64,000 bases of DNA from NCBI RefSeq assembly GCF_041928815.1, contig NZ_JBHFEI010000004.1, forward strand, positions 186,001-250,000, written 5' to 3'. The notes under the pieces were generated by a model. That model was not told the origin of the DNA, searched no databases, and saw only the letters and a program-made list of their open reading frames with translations. Both the position numbers and the translations under genes were made by a program. This document shows, piece by piece, positions 44,002 through 52,354 of this stretch (position 1 is the stretch's first letter; every line of letters begins with the position of its first letter). The stretch is from JBHFEI01 sp041928815 (lineage in GTDB: Bacteria; Pseudomonadota; Alphaproteobacteria; Rhizobiales; Rhizobiaceae).

Positions 44002-44745
44002 GTGGCTGAGAAAATCGAATCGAAACAGAGCGGCCTCTGGGAAAACGTCAAGGTCATCATCCAGGCGCTGCTGCTCGCGGTGGTGATCCGCACGGTGCTG
44101 TTCCAGCCGTTCACGATTCCGTCGGGCTCGATGATGCCGACGCTGCTCGTCGGCGACTATATCTTCGTCAACAAGTTCTCCTACGGCTATTCGAAATACT
44201 CGCTGCCCTTCTCGCTCGATCTCTTCGAGGGCCGCATCTTTGCCAGCGAACCGAAGCGCGGCGACGTCGTCGTCTTCCGCTTTCCGCCAAACCCCGACAT
44301 CGACTACATCAAGCGCCTCGTCGGCCTGCCCGGCGACCGGATCCAGGTGCGCAACAGCGTGCTTTACGTCAACGACCAGCCGGTCGAGCGCATCGCCGAC
44401 GGCGAGTTCCGCGCCGACGACCAGTACGACACCGGCGCGCCGGTCCCCGTCTTCCGCGAAACGCTCGACACGGGCGTGACCTATGACACGCTCGACCAGT
44501 TCCCGGATTCGCGCGGCGACAACACCCGCGAGTTCATCGTCCCCGAAGGCCACTACTTCATGATGGGCGACAATCGCGACAACTCCGCCGACAGCCGCTT
44601 CGACGTCGGTTTCGTGCCGGCGGAGAACCTCATCGGCCGCGCCAGCATCATCTTCTTCTCGCTCGGCAGCGACACGTCCTTCCGCGAGATCTGGAAGTGG
44701 CCGGCGAATCTTCGCTACGACCGCCTGTTCAAGGTCGTCGAGTAA
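44002..44745 (+). CDS. lepB: Signal peptidase I
   Basis: A 247-residue membrane serine protease that removes signal peptides. One N-terminal helix (VIIQALLLAVVIRTVLF) precedes the catalytic Ser43 in PSGSMMPTLLVGDY and the general base Lys104 in DYIKRLVGLPGDRI; MMGDNRDNSADSR is the final family box. It starts with GTG at 44002, preceded by AAGGAA. The stop overlaps the rnc start (TAATG), indicating coupled translation. Confidence 0.96.
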   Translation: MAEKIESKQSGLWENVKVIIQALLLAVVIRTVLFQPFTIPSGSMMPTLLVGDYIFVNKFSYGYSKYSLPFSLDLFEGRIFASEPKRGDVVVFRFPPNPDIDYIKRLVGLPGDRIQVRNSVLYVNDQPVERIADGEFRADDQYDTGAPVPVFRETLDTGVTYDTLDQFPDSRGDNTREFIVPEGHYFMMGDNRDNSADSRFDVGFVPAENLIGRASIIFFSLGSDTSFREIWKWPANLRYDRLFKVVE

Positions 44746-45458
44746 TGGCCGAACGGCCTCTCGGCGCCGAGGAGGCGGCGGAGCTCGAGGCGGTGCTCGG
44801 CCATGCCTTCGGCGACAGGTCCCGGCTGGAGCGCGCCGTCACCCATTCGAGCGCGCGCGCGGCGAAGAAGGGCGCGAGCTACGAGCGCCTCGAATTCCTC
44901 GGCGACCGGGTGCTCGGCCTGTGCATCGCCGAGCTTCTGTTCGAGACCTTCCGGACGGCGAACGAGGGCGAGCTTTCCGTGCGCCTCAACCAGCTCGTCA
45001 GTGCGGAGAGCTGCGCGGCGGTCGCGGACCGGCTCGATCTCGCCCGCTTCATCCGCACCGGCGCCGACGTGAAGAAGCTGACGGGCAAGCACATGCTCAA
45101 CGTGCGCGCCGACGTGGTGGAATCGCTGATCGCCGCCGTCTATCTCGACGGCGGGCTGGAGGCGGCGCGGTCCGTCGTGCTCAAGCACTGGTCGGACCGG
45201 GCCAGCCGCGCGGACGGCGCAAGACGGGACGCGAAGACGGAATTGCAGGAATGGTCGCACGCCAAATTCGGCGTCGCGCCGCAATACAGGATCGACGAGC
45301 GCTCCGGGCCGGATCACGATCCGCGCTTCCGCGTCACCGTCGAGATCGCCGGCCTCGCGCCGGAAACGGGAACGGACCGCTCGAAGCGCGCCGCCGAGCA
45401 GGTGGCGGCGACGCGCATGCTCGAGCGCGAGGGCGTCTGGCAGAAGGCTTCGGCCTGA
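44745..45458 (+). CDS. rnc: Ribonuclease III
   Basis: A 237-residue double-strand-specific endoribonuclease for rRNA processing and mRNA turnover. The signature YERLEFLGDRVLGL holds the catalytic acidic residues. ADVVESLIAAVYLDGG completes the active site, and a C-terminal dsRNA-binding domain (about 160-230) starts DAKTELQEWSHAKFG. The ATG at 44745 overlaps the lepB stop by one base. It is followed by era after 16 bases. Confidence 0.96.
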   Translation: MAERPLGAEEAAELEAVLGHAFGDRSRLERAVTHSSARAAKKGASYERLEFLGDRVLGLCIAELLFETFRTANEGELSVRLNQLVSAESCAAVADRLDLARFIRTGADVKKLTGKHMLNVRADVVESLIAAVYLDGGLEAARSVVLKHWSDRASRADGARRDAKTELQEWSHAKFGVAPQYRIDERSGPDHDPRFRVTVEIAGLAPETGTDRSKRAAEQVAATRMLEREGVWQKASA

Positions 45459-45474
45459 ACGGGATGGGACGAGG

Positions 45475-46410
45475 ATGACGGACAGCACTGAAGAGATCGC
45501 CGGGGCGGAGACGCCGCCGACCCGTTCCGGTTTCGTCGCGCTGATCGGCGCGACCAATGCCGGCAAGTCGACGCTGCTCAATCGGCTGGTCGGCGCCAAG
45601 GTGTCGATCGTCAGCCACAAGGTGCAGACGACGCGCGCGATCGTGCGCGGCATCGCCACTCATGACAATGCCCAGATCGTCTTCATGGACACCCCCGGCA
45701 TCTTCAAGCCGCGCCGCAGACTCGACCGCGCCATGGTGACGAGCGCCTGGGGCGGCGCCAAGGACGCCGACGTCATCCTCATGCTGATCGACAGCGAGCG
45801 TGGCCTGAAGGGCGACGCGGAGGCGATCATCGACGGCCTGAAGGAGGTCCACCAGCCGAAGATCCTCGTCCTCAACAAGATCGACCAGGTCGCCCGCGAG
45901 GACCTGCTGACGCTCGCGGCGGCCGCGAACGAGGCGATCCGCTTCGAGCGCACCTTCATGATCTCGGCGCTCAACGGGTCGGGCTGCGAGGATCTTCTCG
46001 ACCATCTGGCGAAAACCCTGCCCGAAGGCCCGTGGTATTATCCGGAAGACCAGATCTCCGACCTGCCGATGCGCCAGCTCGCCGCCGAGATCACCCGCGA
46101 AAAGCTGTTCCTGCGGCTGCACCAGGAGCTTCCCTATTCCTCCCATGTCGAGACGGAGCGGTGGGAGGAGCGCAAGGACGGATCGGTGCGCATCGAACAG
46201 GTCATCTACGTCGAGCGCGACAGCCAGAAGAAGATCGCGCTCGGCAAGAATGGCGAGGCGATCAAGGCGATCTCGATGGCATCGCGCAAGGAACTGTCCG
46301 AGATCCTCGAACAGCCGGTGCATCTCTTCCTGTTCGTCAAGGTGCGCGAGAACTGGGGCGACGATCCCGAGCGCTTCCGCGAGATGGGGCTCGATTTCCC
46401 AACCTCCTGA
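45475..46410 (+). CDS. era: GTPase Era
   Basis: A 311-residue GTPase that binds 16S rRNA during 30S assembly. G1 is GATNAGKS (25-32), G3 is DTPGIF, and G4 is NKID. The C-terminal KH domain contains ALGKNGEAIKAISMASRKEL and ends VKVRENWGDDPERFREMGLD. GACGAGG precedes ATG 45475. In many relatives recO follows directly; here three other genes intervene. Confidence 0.96.
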   Translation: MTDSTEEIAGAETPPTRSGFVALIGATNAGKSTLLNRLVGAKVSIVSHKVQTTRAIVRGIATHDNAQIVFMDTPGIFKPRRRLDRAMVTSAWGGAKDADVILMLIDSERGLKGDAEAIIDGLKEVHQPKILVLNKIDQVAREDLLTLAAAANEAIRFERTFMISALNGSGCEDLLDHLAKTLPEGPWYYPEDQISDLPMRQLAAEITREKLFLRLHQELPYSSHVETERWEERKDGSVRIEQVIYVERDSQKKIALGKNGEAIKAISMASRKELSEILEQPVHLFLFVKVRENWGDDPERFREMGLDFPTS

Positions 46411-46539
46411 CCGTCGGGATCCTGAACAGTCTGTCGAGGGTTGGGCGGCTTGCCGCGATGATGCCGGCGTGGGATGCCGTTGCCCGACAACAGCAACGCC
46501 GCCGCGCTGCGCGCGCCGGCCCGACCGGGATCCTCCGCC

Positions 46540-47541
46540 ATGCCGCAACTCGTCGACGGGAAATGGGAAAAGGGCGACGTCGCCGCCAGCGAAATGAAGA
46601 ACGGCGCCTTCCACCGCGAGCCGACCGTCTTTCGCCGCTGGATCACCGCCGACGGAGGTCCCGGCCCGGACGGCCAGCCGGCGGTCAAGGCCGAGCCTGG
46701 CCGCTACCGGCTCTTCGTCTCCTATCTCTGTCCCTGGGCCTCGCGCACCATCGCCATGCGGTCGTTGAAAGGGCTCGACGGGATCGTCGGCCTCTCGGTG
46801 TCCGAGCCCGAGCTCGGCGAGAACGGCTGGGAATATGCCGAGCCGCAATTCGCCGGCGCGCGCGTCGGCGCGATCCGCTACCAGCACGAGCTCTACACCG
46901 CCTCGGAGCCGCATTATACCGGCAAGGTCTCCGTGCCGGTGCTCTGGGACATGCGGGAGGGCGTCATCGTCAACAACGAATCGGCCGACATCATCCGCAT
47001 CCTCAACGGGGCCTTCGACGGGATCGGCGGCAACCGGCTGGATTTCTATCCCGCCGACCTCAAGGACGTCATCGACCATTGGAACGCGCCAATCTACGAG
47101 ACGGTCAACAACGGCGTCTACCGGGCCGGCTTTGCCAAGACGCAAGCCGCCTATGAGGAGGCCGTCACCCGGCTCTTCAAGACGCTCGACATGCTCGACG
47201 CCCATCTCGGCGAAAACCGCTATCTTGCCGGCACGCGGCTGACCGAGGCGGATCTGCGCCTGTTCGTCACGCTGATCCGCTTCGACGCCGCCTATCATGG
47301 CGCCTTCAAGTGCAACATCCGCAGGATCGAGGACTATGCCCATCTGCCCGGCTATCTGCGCGAGATCTACCAGTGGCCCGGCATCCGCGCCTCGGTCCGC
47401 ATCGACCACATCAAGCGCGGCTATTACGGCATCCGCCACATCAACCCGACGGGCATCGTGCCGCTCGGACCGCTGGTCGACTATGATACGCCGCACGGCC
47501 GCGGGGCGCTTGCCGGCGAGGGCGTGACCGTCCGGCCCTGA
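46540..47541 (+). CDS. Glutathionyl-hydroquinone reductase (xi-class glutathione S-transferase)
   Basis: A 333-residue cytosolic enzyme that reduces glutathionyl-hydroquinones using glutathione. The redox motif is SYLCPWASRT (Cys64). FDAAYHGAFKCNIRRIEDY and GYYGIRHINPTGIVPLGP are hallmarks of the family. ATG 46540 gives the usual N-terminus MPQLVDGKWE; an ATG at 46474 would add 22 unlike residues. Neither has a clear Shine-Dalgarno. It lies between era and recO, an insertion relative to the usual order. Its stop is 4 bases from that of the convergent DUF2865 gene. Confidence 0.87.
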   Translation: MPQLVDGKWEKGDVAASEMKNGAFHREPTVFRRWITADGGPGPDGQPAVKAEPGRYRLFVSYLCPWASRTIAMRSLKGLDGIVGLSVSEPELGENGWEYAEPQFAGARVGAIRYQHELYTASEPHYTGKVSVPVLWDMREGVIVNNESADIIRILNGAFDGIGGNRLDFYPADLKDVIDHWNAPIYETVNNGVYRAGFAKTQAAYEEAVTRLFKTLDMLDAHLGENRYLAGTRLTEADLRLFVTLIRFDAAYHGAFKCNIRRIEDYAHLPGYLREIYQWPGIRASVRIDHIKRGYYGIRHINPTGIVPLGPLVDYDTPHGRGALAGEGVTVRP

Positions 47542-47545
47542 ACGA

Positions 47546-48373
47546 TCACTCGGCCGGAAAGAAGCTCGGCCCGACCAGGCGCACCTTGCGCGGCACGTCG
47601 AGGCGGCCGCGCAGGGCCGTCTGCATCAGGCCGCCGGTCGTCACCGTCGCGTCGATGGCGGGCGCGCTCGCCGCGAGGTCGGCTTCCGCCTCGCTGGTCA
47701 CGGCCGGCTCCTTCCGCCTCTCCTTCGTCGAGCGGGCGATGATCTCGGCGGCCTGGCGGTAGTAGCGGGCCGTGTCGCAGCGCTTGACGGGCGAGGCGGC
47801 GCGATAGGCGCCGGCCGTCGGCAGGTCGGCGTAGCGGCGCCCCGTCGCAAGCGAGGTCATGCTCTCGCTCGTCCGGTCGATGCCGTCGACGCGGAACACT
47901 TCCATGTCCTGCGTATCGCAGATCAGCCGGCACTGGGCGGCGATCAGCGTTTCGTCGCGGGCGCTGCCGTAGCCGGAATTGGGCGAGGGAAAATAGTAGC
48001 CGTCGGACAGGCGCACGCACATGGTCTGGATCTTGCCGCGGGCTGCCGGCACGCCGTCGCCGGGCCCGCGCTTCGGCGTCTGCGCGCTCGCGACGGCTGC
48101 GCAGTCGGCGGCCGGCGACACCGCCGAGAGCGCGCGCTCGGCCGCCGCCAGCCGCCGGTTGATGTCGCGGCAGGCGGAGAAAAGTCCGTCCTCGGCGCCG
48201 GTGCAGCCTCGTCTTGCGGAACTCGCCCGGATCGCCGCGATCTGGCGGACGAGCGCCTGCGACGCGCCGTCGAGGCCCACGCCGCGGCAGGTCTCCGCCT
48301 TTGCCGTACCGGCCAGCGCGACGAGCGCGCCCGCGAGGATCGCCATGCGCAAGGCAATACCGGTCATCGTCAT
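47546..48373 (-). CDS. DUF2865 family exported protein
   Basis: A 275-residue protein with signal peptide (ALRMAILAGALVALAGTAKA, cleaved near residue 28). It matches DUF2865, seen in Hyphomicrobiales: the segment MCVRLSDGYYFPSPNSGYG is the family core, with additional Cys around it (GCTGAED, SACRDINRR, AAQCRLICDTQD) suggesting disulfides outside the cytoplasm. Function is unknown. ATG 48373 has GGGAGAG immediately upstream; a longer in-frame start at 48445 would mask the signal peptide. It is opposite in direction to the surrounding era-recO genes. Confidence 0.82.
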   Translation of the reverse strand: MTMTGIALRMAILAGALVALAGTAKAETCRGVGLDGASQALVRQIAAIRASSARRGCTGAEDGLFSACRDINRRLAAAERALSAVSPAADCAAVASAQTPKRGPGDGVPAARGKIQTMCVRLSDGYYFPSPNSGYGSARDETLIAAQCRLICDTQDMEVFRVDGIDRTSESMTSLATGRRYADLPTAGAYRAASPVKRCDTARYYRQAAEIIARSTKERRKEPAVTSEAEADLAASAPAIDATVTTGGLMQTALRGRLDVPRKVRLVGPSFFPAE

Positions 48374-48639
48374 CTCTCCCGCCTCATCACATCCTTCGTC
48401 ACGCACACGCAGCCATGGCGCGCAGTGTCTTGCGCGGCCCTGCAACTCATGGTCTCGTCAGGATCGTGTGGCAGCTATACAGCCGGGCGGTGCGCATTGG
48501 CCAGTGGCATTCGCGTGGATCTTTACAAATGGTAAACCGCAAAGCTGTGGACCGGCCGGGCCACGCCTTCGCCTTGCCTTGGCCTTATCCGAGCGCCTAT
48601 CTATGGTCCGACGCCTTTCGACAGAAACCGGAATTGCCC

Positions 48640-50940
48640 ATGCCCCCGATCCCGTCCAAATCCATTCCCGTCCTCATCGCGGCGGAGATCAAGGCGACGC
48701 CCGCGCAGGTGACGGCGGCGATCGGCCTGATCGACGAGGGCGCGACCGTGCCCTTCATCGCCCGCTACCGCAAGGAAGTGACCGGCGGGCTCGACGACAC
48801 CCAGCTTCGCACTCTTTCCGAACGCCTCGTCTATCTGCGCGAACTGGAGGCCCGCCGCGCGTCGATCCTTGATTCGATCCGCACGCAGGGCAAGCTGACG
48901 GACGAGCTTGAACAGAAGATCGCCGCCGTCGCCACCAAGGCGGAGCTGGAAGACATCTATCTTCCCTACAAGCCGAAGCGGCGCACCAAGGCGGAGATCG
49001 CCCGCGAGCGCGGCCTCGGGCCGCTCGCCGAGGCGATCCTCGCCGACCGCAGCGTCGCACCGGCCGAGCGCGCCAAGGCCTTCCTCACGGCCGAGGTCGC
49101 CGACGTCAAGGCGGCGCTCGAGGGCGCCCGCGACATCGTCGCAGAGGGCATCGCCGAGAATGCCGACCTGCTCGGCCGCCTGCGTACCCACATGCGCTCC
49201 GTCGCGATGATCCGTTCGAAGGTCGTCGAGGGCAAGCAGGAGGCGGGCGCCAAGTTTTCCGACTATTTCGACCATACCGAGCGCTGGTCCGGCGTGCCCG
49301 GCCACCGGGCGCTCGCCATGCTGCGCGGCTGGAACGAGGAGTTTCTTTCCGTCGACCTGACGGTCGACCTCGACGATCCCGCGCCGGTCCGGCCGGTGGA
49401 GCGGATCATCGCTGCGGCCTACGCGATCGGCAAGGCGCCGGGCGACCTCTGGCTGATGGAGGTGATCGGCTGGACCTGGCGGGTGAAGCTGTCGCTGTCG
49501 CTGTCGCTCGATCTCATCCGCGAGCTGCGCGAGCGGGCCGAGCAGGAGGCGATCGGCGTCTTTGCCCGCAACCTCAAGGATCTGCTGCTCGCCGCGCCCG
49601 CCGGCTCGCGCCCGACCATGGGGCTCGATCCCGGCATCCGCACCGGCGTCAAGGTCGCCGTCGTCGACGGCACCGGCAAGCTCCTCGAAACCGCCACCGT
49701 CTATCCCTTCCCGCCGCGAAACGACGTGCGCGGCACGCAGGCGGAGCTGGCGGGCCTCATCCGCAAGCATAAGGTGGAACTGATCGCCATCGGCAACGGC
49801 ACCGGCAGCCGGGAAACGGAAAAGCTCGTCGCCGACATGCTGGCGCAGCTTCCCGCTCCGAAGCCAACCAAGGTGATCGTCTCGGAGGCCGGCGCCTCCG
49901 TCTACTCCGCCTCCGAAACCGCGGCGGCCGAATTTCCCGGCCTCGACGTCTCGCTGCGCGGCGCCGTGTCGATCGCCCGCCGCCTGCAGGATCCGCTCGC
50001 CGAGCTCGTCAAGATCGAGCCGAAGTCGATCGGCGTCGGCCAGTACCAGCACGATGTCGACCAGGGCCATCTCGGCCGCTCGCTCGACGCGGTGGTGGAG
50101 GACGCGGTGAACGCCGTCGGCGTCGACCTCAACACCGCCTCCGCGCCGCTGCTCGCCCGCGTCTCCGGCCTCGGCAGGTCGTCGGCCGAGGCGATCGTCG
50201 CCTATCGCGACGCGACCGGGCCTTTCGGCGCACGCAAGGAGCTTTTGAAGGTGCCGCGCCTCGGCGCCCGCACCTTCGAGCAGTGCGCCGGCTTCCTGCG
50301 CATCCCGAACGGCAAGGAGCCGCTCGACGCCTCCTCGGTGCATCCCGAGGCCTATGGCGTCGCCCGCCGGATCGTCGAGGCCTGCGGGCGCGACCTGCGC
50401 GCGCTGATGGGCGACAGCGCCGCGTTGAAGAGGCTCGATCCGCAGACCTTCGTTGACGAGCGCTTCGGCCTGCCGACGGTCAAGGACATTCTGTCGGAAC
50501 TGGAAAAGCCCGGCCGCGACCCCCGCCCGAGTTTTAGGACGGCGACCTTCGCCGACGGCATCGACGACATCAAGGACCTGAAGCCCGGCATGCTGCTCGA
50601 GGGCACGGTGACCAATGTCGCCGCCTTCGGCGCCTTCGTCGACATCGGCGTGCATCAGGACGGGCTGGTGCACGTCTCCCAGCTCGCCGACCGCTTCGTC
50701 AAGGACCCGCACGAGGTCGTCAAGGCCGGCGACGTGGTCAAGGTGCGCGTCACCGAGGTGGACGTTCCCCGCAAGCGCATCGGCCTCTCCATGCGCAAGG
50801 ACAGTGGCGCGGAGCAGGGCAGGGCGCCGGGCGGCAGGCCGCAGGAACGGTCGCAGGCGCGCGCCCCCCAGCAGAAGCCCCAGCCGCAGAGTCAGGGTGC
50901 TTTCGGTGCGGCACTCGCCGAGGCGATGCGCAAGAAGTGA
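48640..50940 (+). CDS. tex: Tex family RNA-binding transcription accessory protein
   Basis: A 766-residue cytosolic protein. Domains in order: helical N-terminal Tex domain (GATVPFIARYRKEVTGGLDDTQL), YqgF-like RNase H fold (TMGLDPGIRTGVKVAVVDGTG, IGNGTGSRETE), helix-hairpin-helix (AVGVDLNTASAPLLARVSGL) and a C-terminal S1 domain (GMLLEGTVTNVAAFGAFVDIGV). A Gln/Pro/Arg-rich tail (about 725-766) follows. The family affects transcription and RNA fate. ATG 48640 begins the conserved region. It lies between era and recO. Confidence 0.93.
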   Translation: MPPIPSKSIPVLIAAEIKATPAQVTAAIGLIDEGATVPFIARYRKEVTGGLDDTQLRTLSERLVYLRELEARRASILDSIRTQGKLTDELEQKIAAVATKAELEDIYLPYKPKRRTKAEIARERGLGPLAEAILADRSVAPAERAKAFLTAEVADVKAALEGARDIVAEGIAENADLLGRLRTHMRSVAMIRSKVVEGKQEAGAKFSDYFDHTERWSGVPGHRALAMLRGWNEEFLSVDLTVDLDDPAPVRPVERIIAAAYAIGKAPGDLWLMEVIGWTWRVKLSLSLSLDLIRELRERAEQEAIGVFARNLKDLLLAAPAGSRPTMGLDPGIRTGVKVAVVDGTGKLLETATVYPFPPRNDVRGTQAELAGLIRKHKVELIAIGNGTGSRETEKLVADMLAQLPAPKPTKVIVSEAGASVYSASETAAAEFPGLDVSLRGAVSIARRLQDPLAELVKIEPKSIGVGQYQHDVDQGHLGRSLDAVVEDAVNAVGVDLNTASAPLLARVSGLGRSSAEAIVAYRDATGPFGARKELLKVPRLGARTFEQCAGFLRIPNGKEPLDASSVHPEAYGVARRIVEACGRDLRALMGDSAALKRLDPQTFVDERFGLPTVKDILSELEKPGRDPRPSFRTATFADGIDDIKDLKPGMLLEGTVTNVAAFGAFVDIGVHQDGLVHVSQLADRFVKDPHEVVKAGDVVKVRVTEVDVPRKRIGLSMRKDSGAEQGRAPGGRPQERSQARAPQQKPQPQSQGAFGAALAEAMRKK

Positions 50941-51053
50941 GCCACAAACCATGTCGCGCAGGAACGTCACGCGTCAAGACAGACGCTTGGAGCCTGCGCG
51001 GCGAACCCGGCTCGCGGCACGCTTTCCGTCGCGGTGAAAGGCGGCCCTGAGCC

Positions 51054-51800
51054 ATGCAGTGGAGTGACGCGGCGATCATCCTCGGCGTCAAGCGGCTCGG
51101 CGAGACCTCGGTCATTGCCGAGGTGATGACGCCCGGCCATGGCCGCCATCTCGGCATCGTCCGTTCCGGCCGCTCGCGGCAGATGCAGCCGGTGCTCCAG
51201 CCCGGCAACGGCGTCGAGGTGACCTGGCGGGCGCGCCTCGACGAGCATCTCGGCGAATTCCGCATCGAGCCGGTCCGCATGCGCGCAGCCGCGCTGATGG
51301 AAGCGGCCGGGCCGATCCATGCGGTGCAGGCGATGGCGGCGCTGCTGCGGCTCCTGCCCGAACGCGATCCCCATCCCGCCCTCTACCGAAGCCTCGACGT
51401 CATCCTCGATCATCTCGACGTCCCGGCCGATGCCGGCGAACTCTACATCCGTTTCGAGCTCGCCGTCCTCGCCGAGCTCGGCTGCGGGCTCGATCTCGGC
51501 GCCTGTGCCGCGACGGGTGCGCGCAGCGGCCTTGCCTATGTCTCGCCGAAGAGCGGCCGCGCCGTCAGTGAGGGGGCGGGCGCGCCCTATGCCGACCGGC
51601 TTCTGCCGCTGCCGCCCTTCCTGCGCGAGGAGGAGCGCCGGGCGGCGGATGCGCAGGGCCTCAGCGACGCCTTCCGCCTCACCGCCTTCTTCCTCGCCCG
51701 CCACGTCTTCGAGCCGCGCGGCATCGCGCCGCCGCTCGCCCGCGAGAGCTTCGTCCAGGCGACCCTGAAGGCCCTCGATCCGCAACGCGCGAAAGGATGA
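51054..51800 (+). CDS. recO: DNA repair protein RecO
   Basis: A 248-residue recombination mediator that loads RecA with RecR. The N-terminal OB fold starts QWSDAAIILGVKRLGETSVIAEV and GHGRHLGIVRSGRSRQMQPVLQPG, both characteristic. The middle part has LLRLLPERDPHPALY, and the C-terminal region YVSPKSGRAVSEGAG matches alphaproteobacterial RecO. AAAGG lies 11 or so bases before the ATG. The thioesterase gene starts 2 bases after its stop. Confidence 0.93.
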   Translation: MQWSDAAIILGVKRLGETSVIAEVMTPGHGRHLGIVRSGRSRQMQPVLQPGNGVEVTWRARLDEHLGEFRIEPVRMRAAALMEAAGPIHAVQAMAALLRLLPERDPHPALYRSLDVILDHLDVPADAGELYIRFELAVLAELGCGLDLGACAATGARSGLAYVSPKSGRAVSEGAGAPYADRLLPLPPFLREEERRAADAQGLSDAFRLTAFFLARHVFEPRGIAPPLARESFVQATLKALDPQRAKG

Positions 51801-51802
51801 CG

Positions 51803-52312
51803 ATGAGCGTCGAACTCTATCCGGGCATGACCGCCTCCGGCATCGGCACGGTGCCGCTCTCAGCGCTGGAGCAGGACGGCGGTCTCGCGGCGCTGCTCGA
51901 CCTTCTGTCCGGAAAGCATCCGGCGCCGCCGATGGCGAAGACGCTGAAGATGGGATTGCGCGAGGCGGAGGCGGGCAGGGTGCTCTTTTCCGGCCTGCCC
52001 TCGGAGGAGCATCTCAACCCGCTCGGCACGGTCCATGGCGGATGGACGGCGACGATCATGGATTCCGCGCTCGGCTGCGCGGTGATGAGCGTGCTTCAGC
52101 CCGGCGAGGCCTATACCACCGTCGAGTTCAAGGTGAACCTCGTCCGCCCGCTGTTTCCGTCGAGCGGCGAGGTGTTCTGCGAAGGCAGGCTCCTGCACCG
52201 GGGCCGCACCCTCGCCACGTCCGAGGCGACGCTGAAGGACGGCGCGGGCAAGCTGATCGCCCATGGCACGGAAACCTGCGCCATCTTTCCCGTCGCCGCC
52301 CTGAAACGATAG
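51803..52312 (+). CDS. PaaI-family hotdog thioesterase
   Basis: A 169-residue acyl-CoA thioesterase of the hotdog fold. The active-site segment is NPLGTVHGGWTATIMDSALG (HGG), followed by YTTVEFKVNLVRPLFP and the strand CEGRLLHRGRTLATSEATL, all typical of the PaaI/4HBT family. ATG 51803 is preferred because AAAGG is 6 bases upstream; the ATG at 51797 abuts that site. Close linkage to recO suggests co-transcription rather than shared function. The substrate is unknown. Confidence 0.88.
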   Translation: MSVELYPGMTASGIGTVPLSALEQDGGLAALLDLLSGKHPAPPMAKTLKMGLREAEAGRVLFSGLPSEEHLNPLGTVHGGWTATIMDSALGCAVMSVLQPGEAYTTVEFKVNLVRPLFPSSGEVFCEGRLLHRGRTLATSEATLKDGAGKLIAHGTETCAIFPVAALKR

Positions 52313-52318
52313 CGGCGA

Positions 52319-52342
52319 CCGCACCGGATCTCTCCGGTGCGG
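52319..52342. terminator. Bidirectional stem-loop between convergent genes
   Basis: CCGCACCGGA and TCCGGTGCGG form a perfect 10-bp stem with a TCTC loop in the 42-base gap between the thioesterase and PhoX stops. It is well placed to end transcription from both sides, though it lacks T-tracts. Confidence 0.55.
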
Positions 52343-52354
52343 CTCCGGCGAGGG

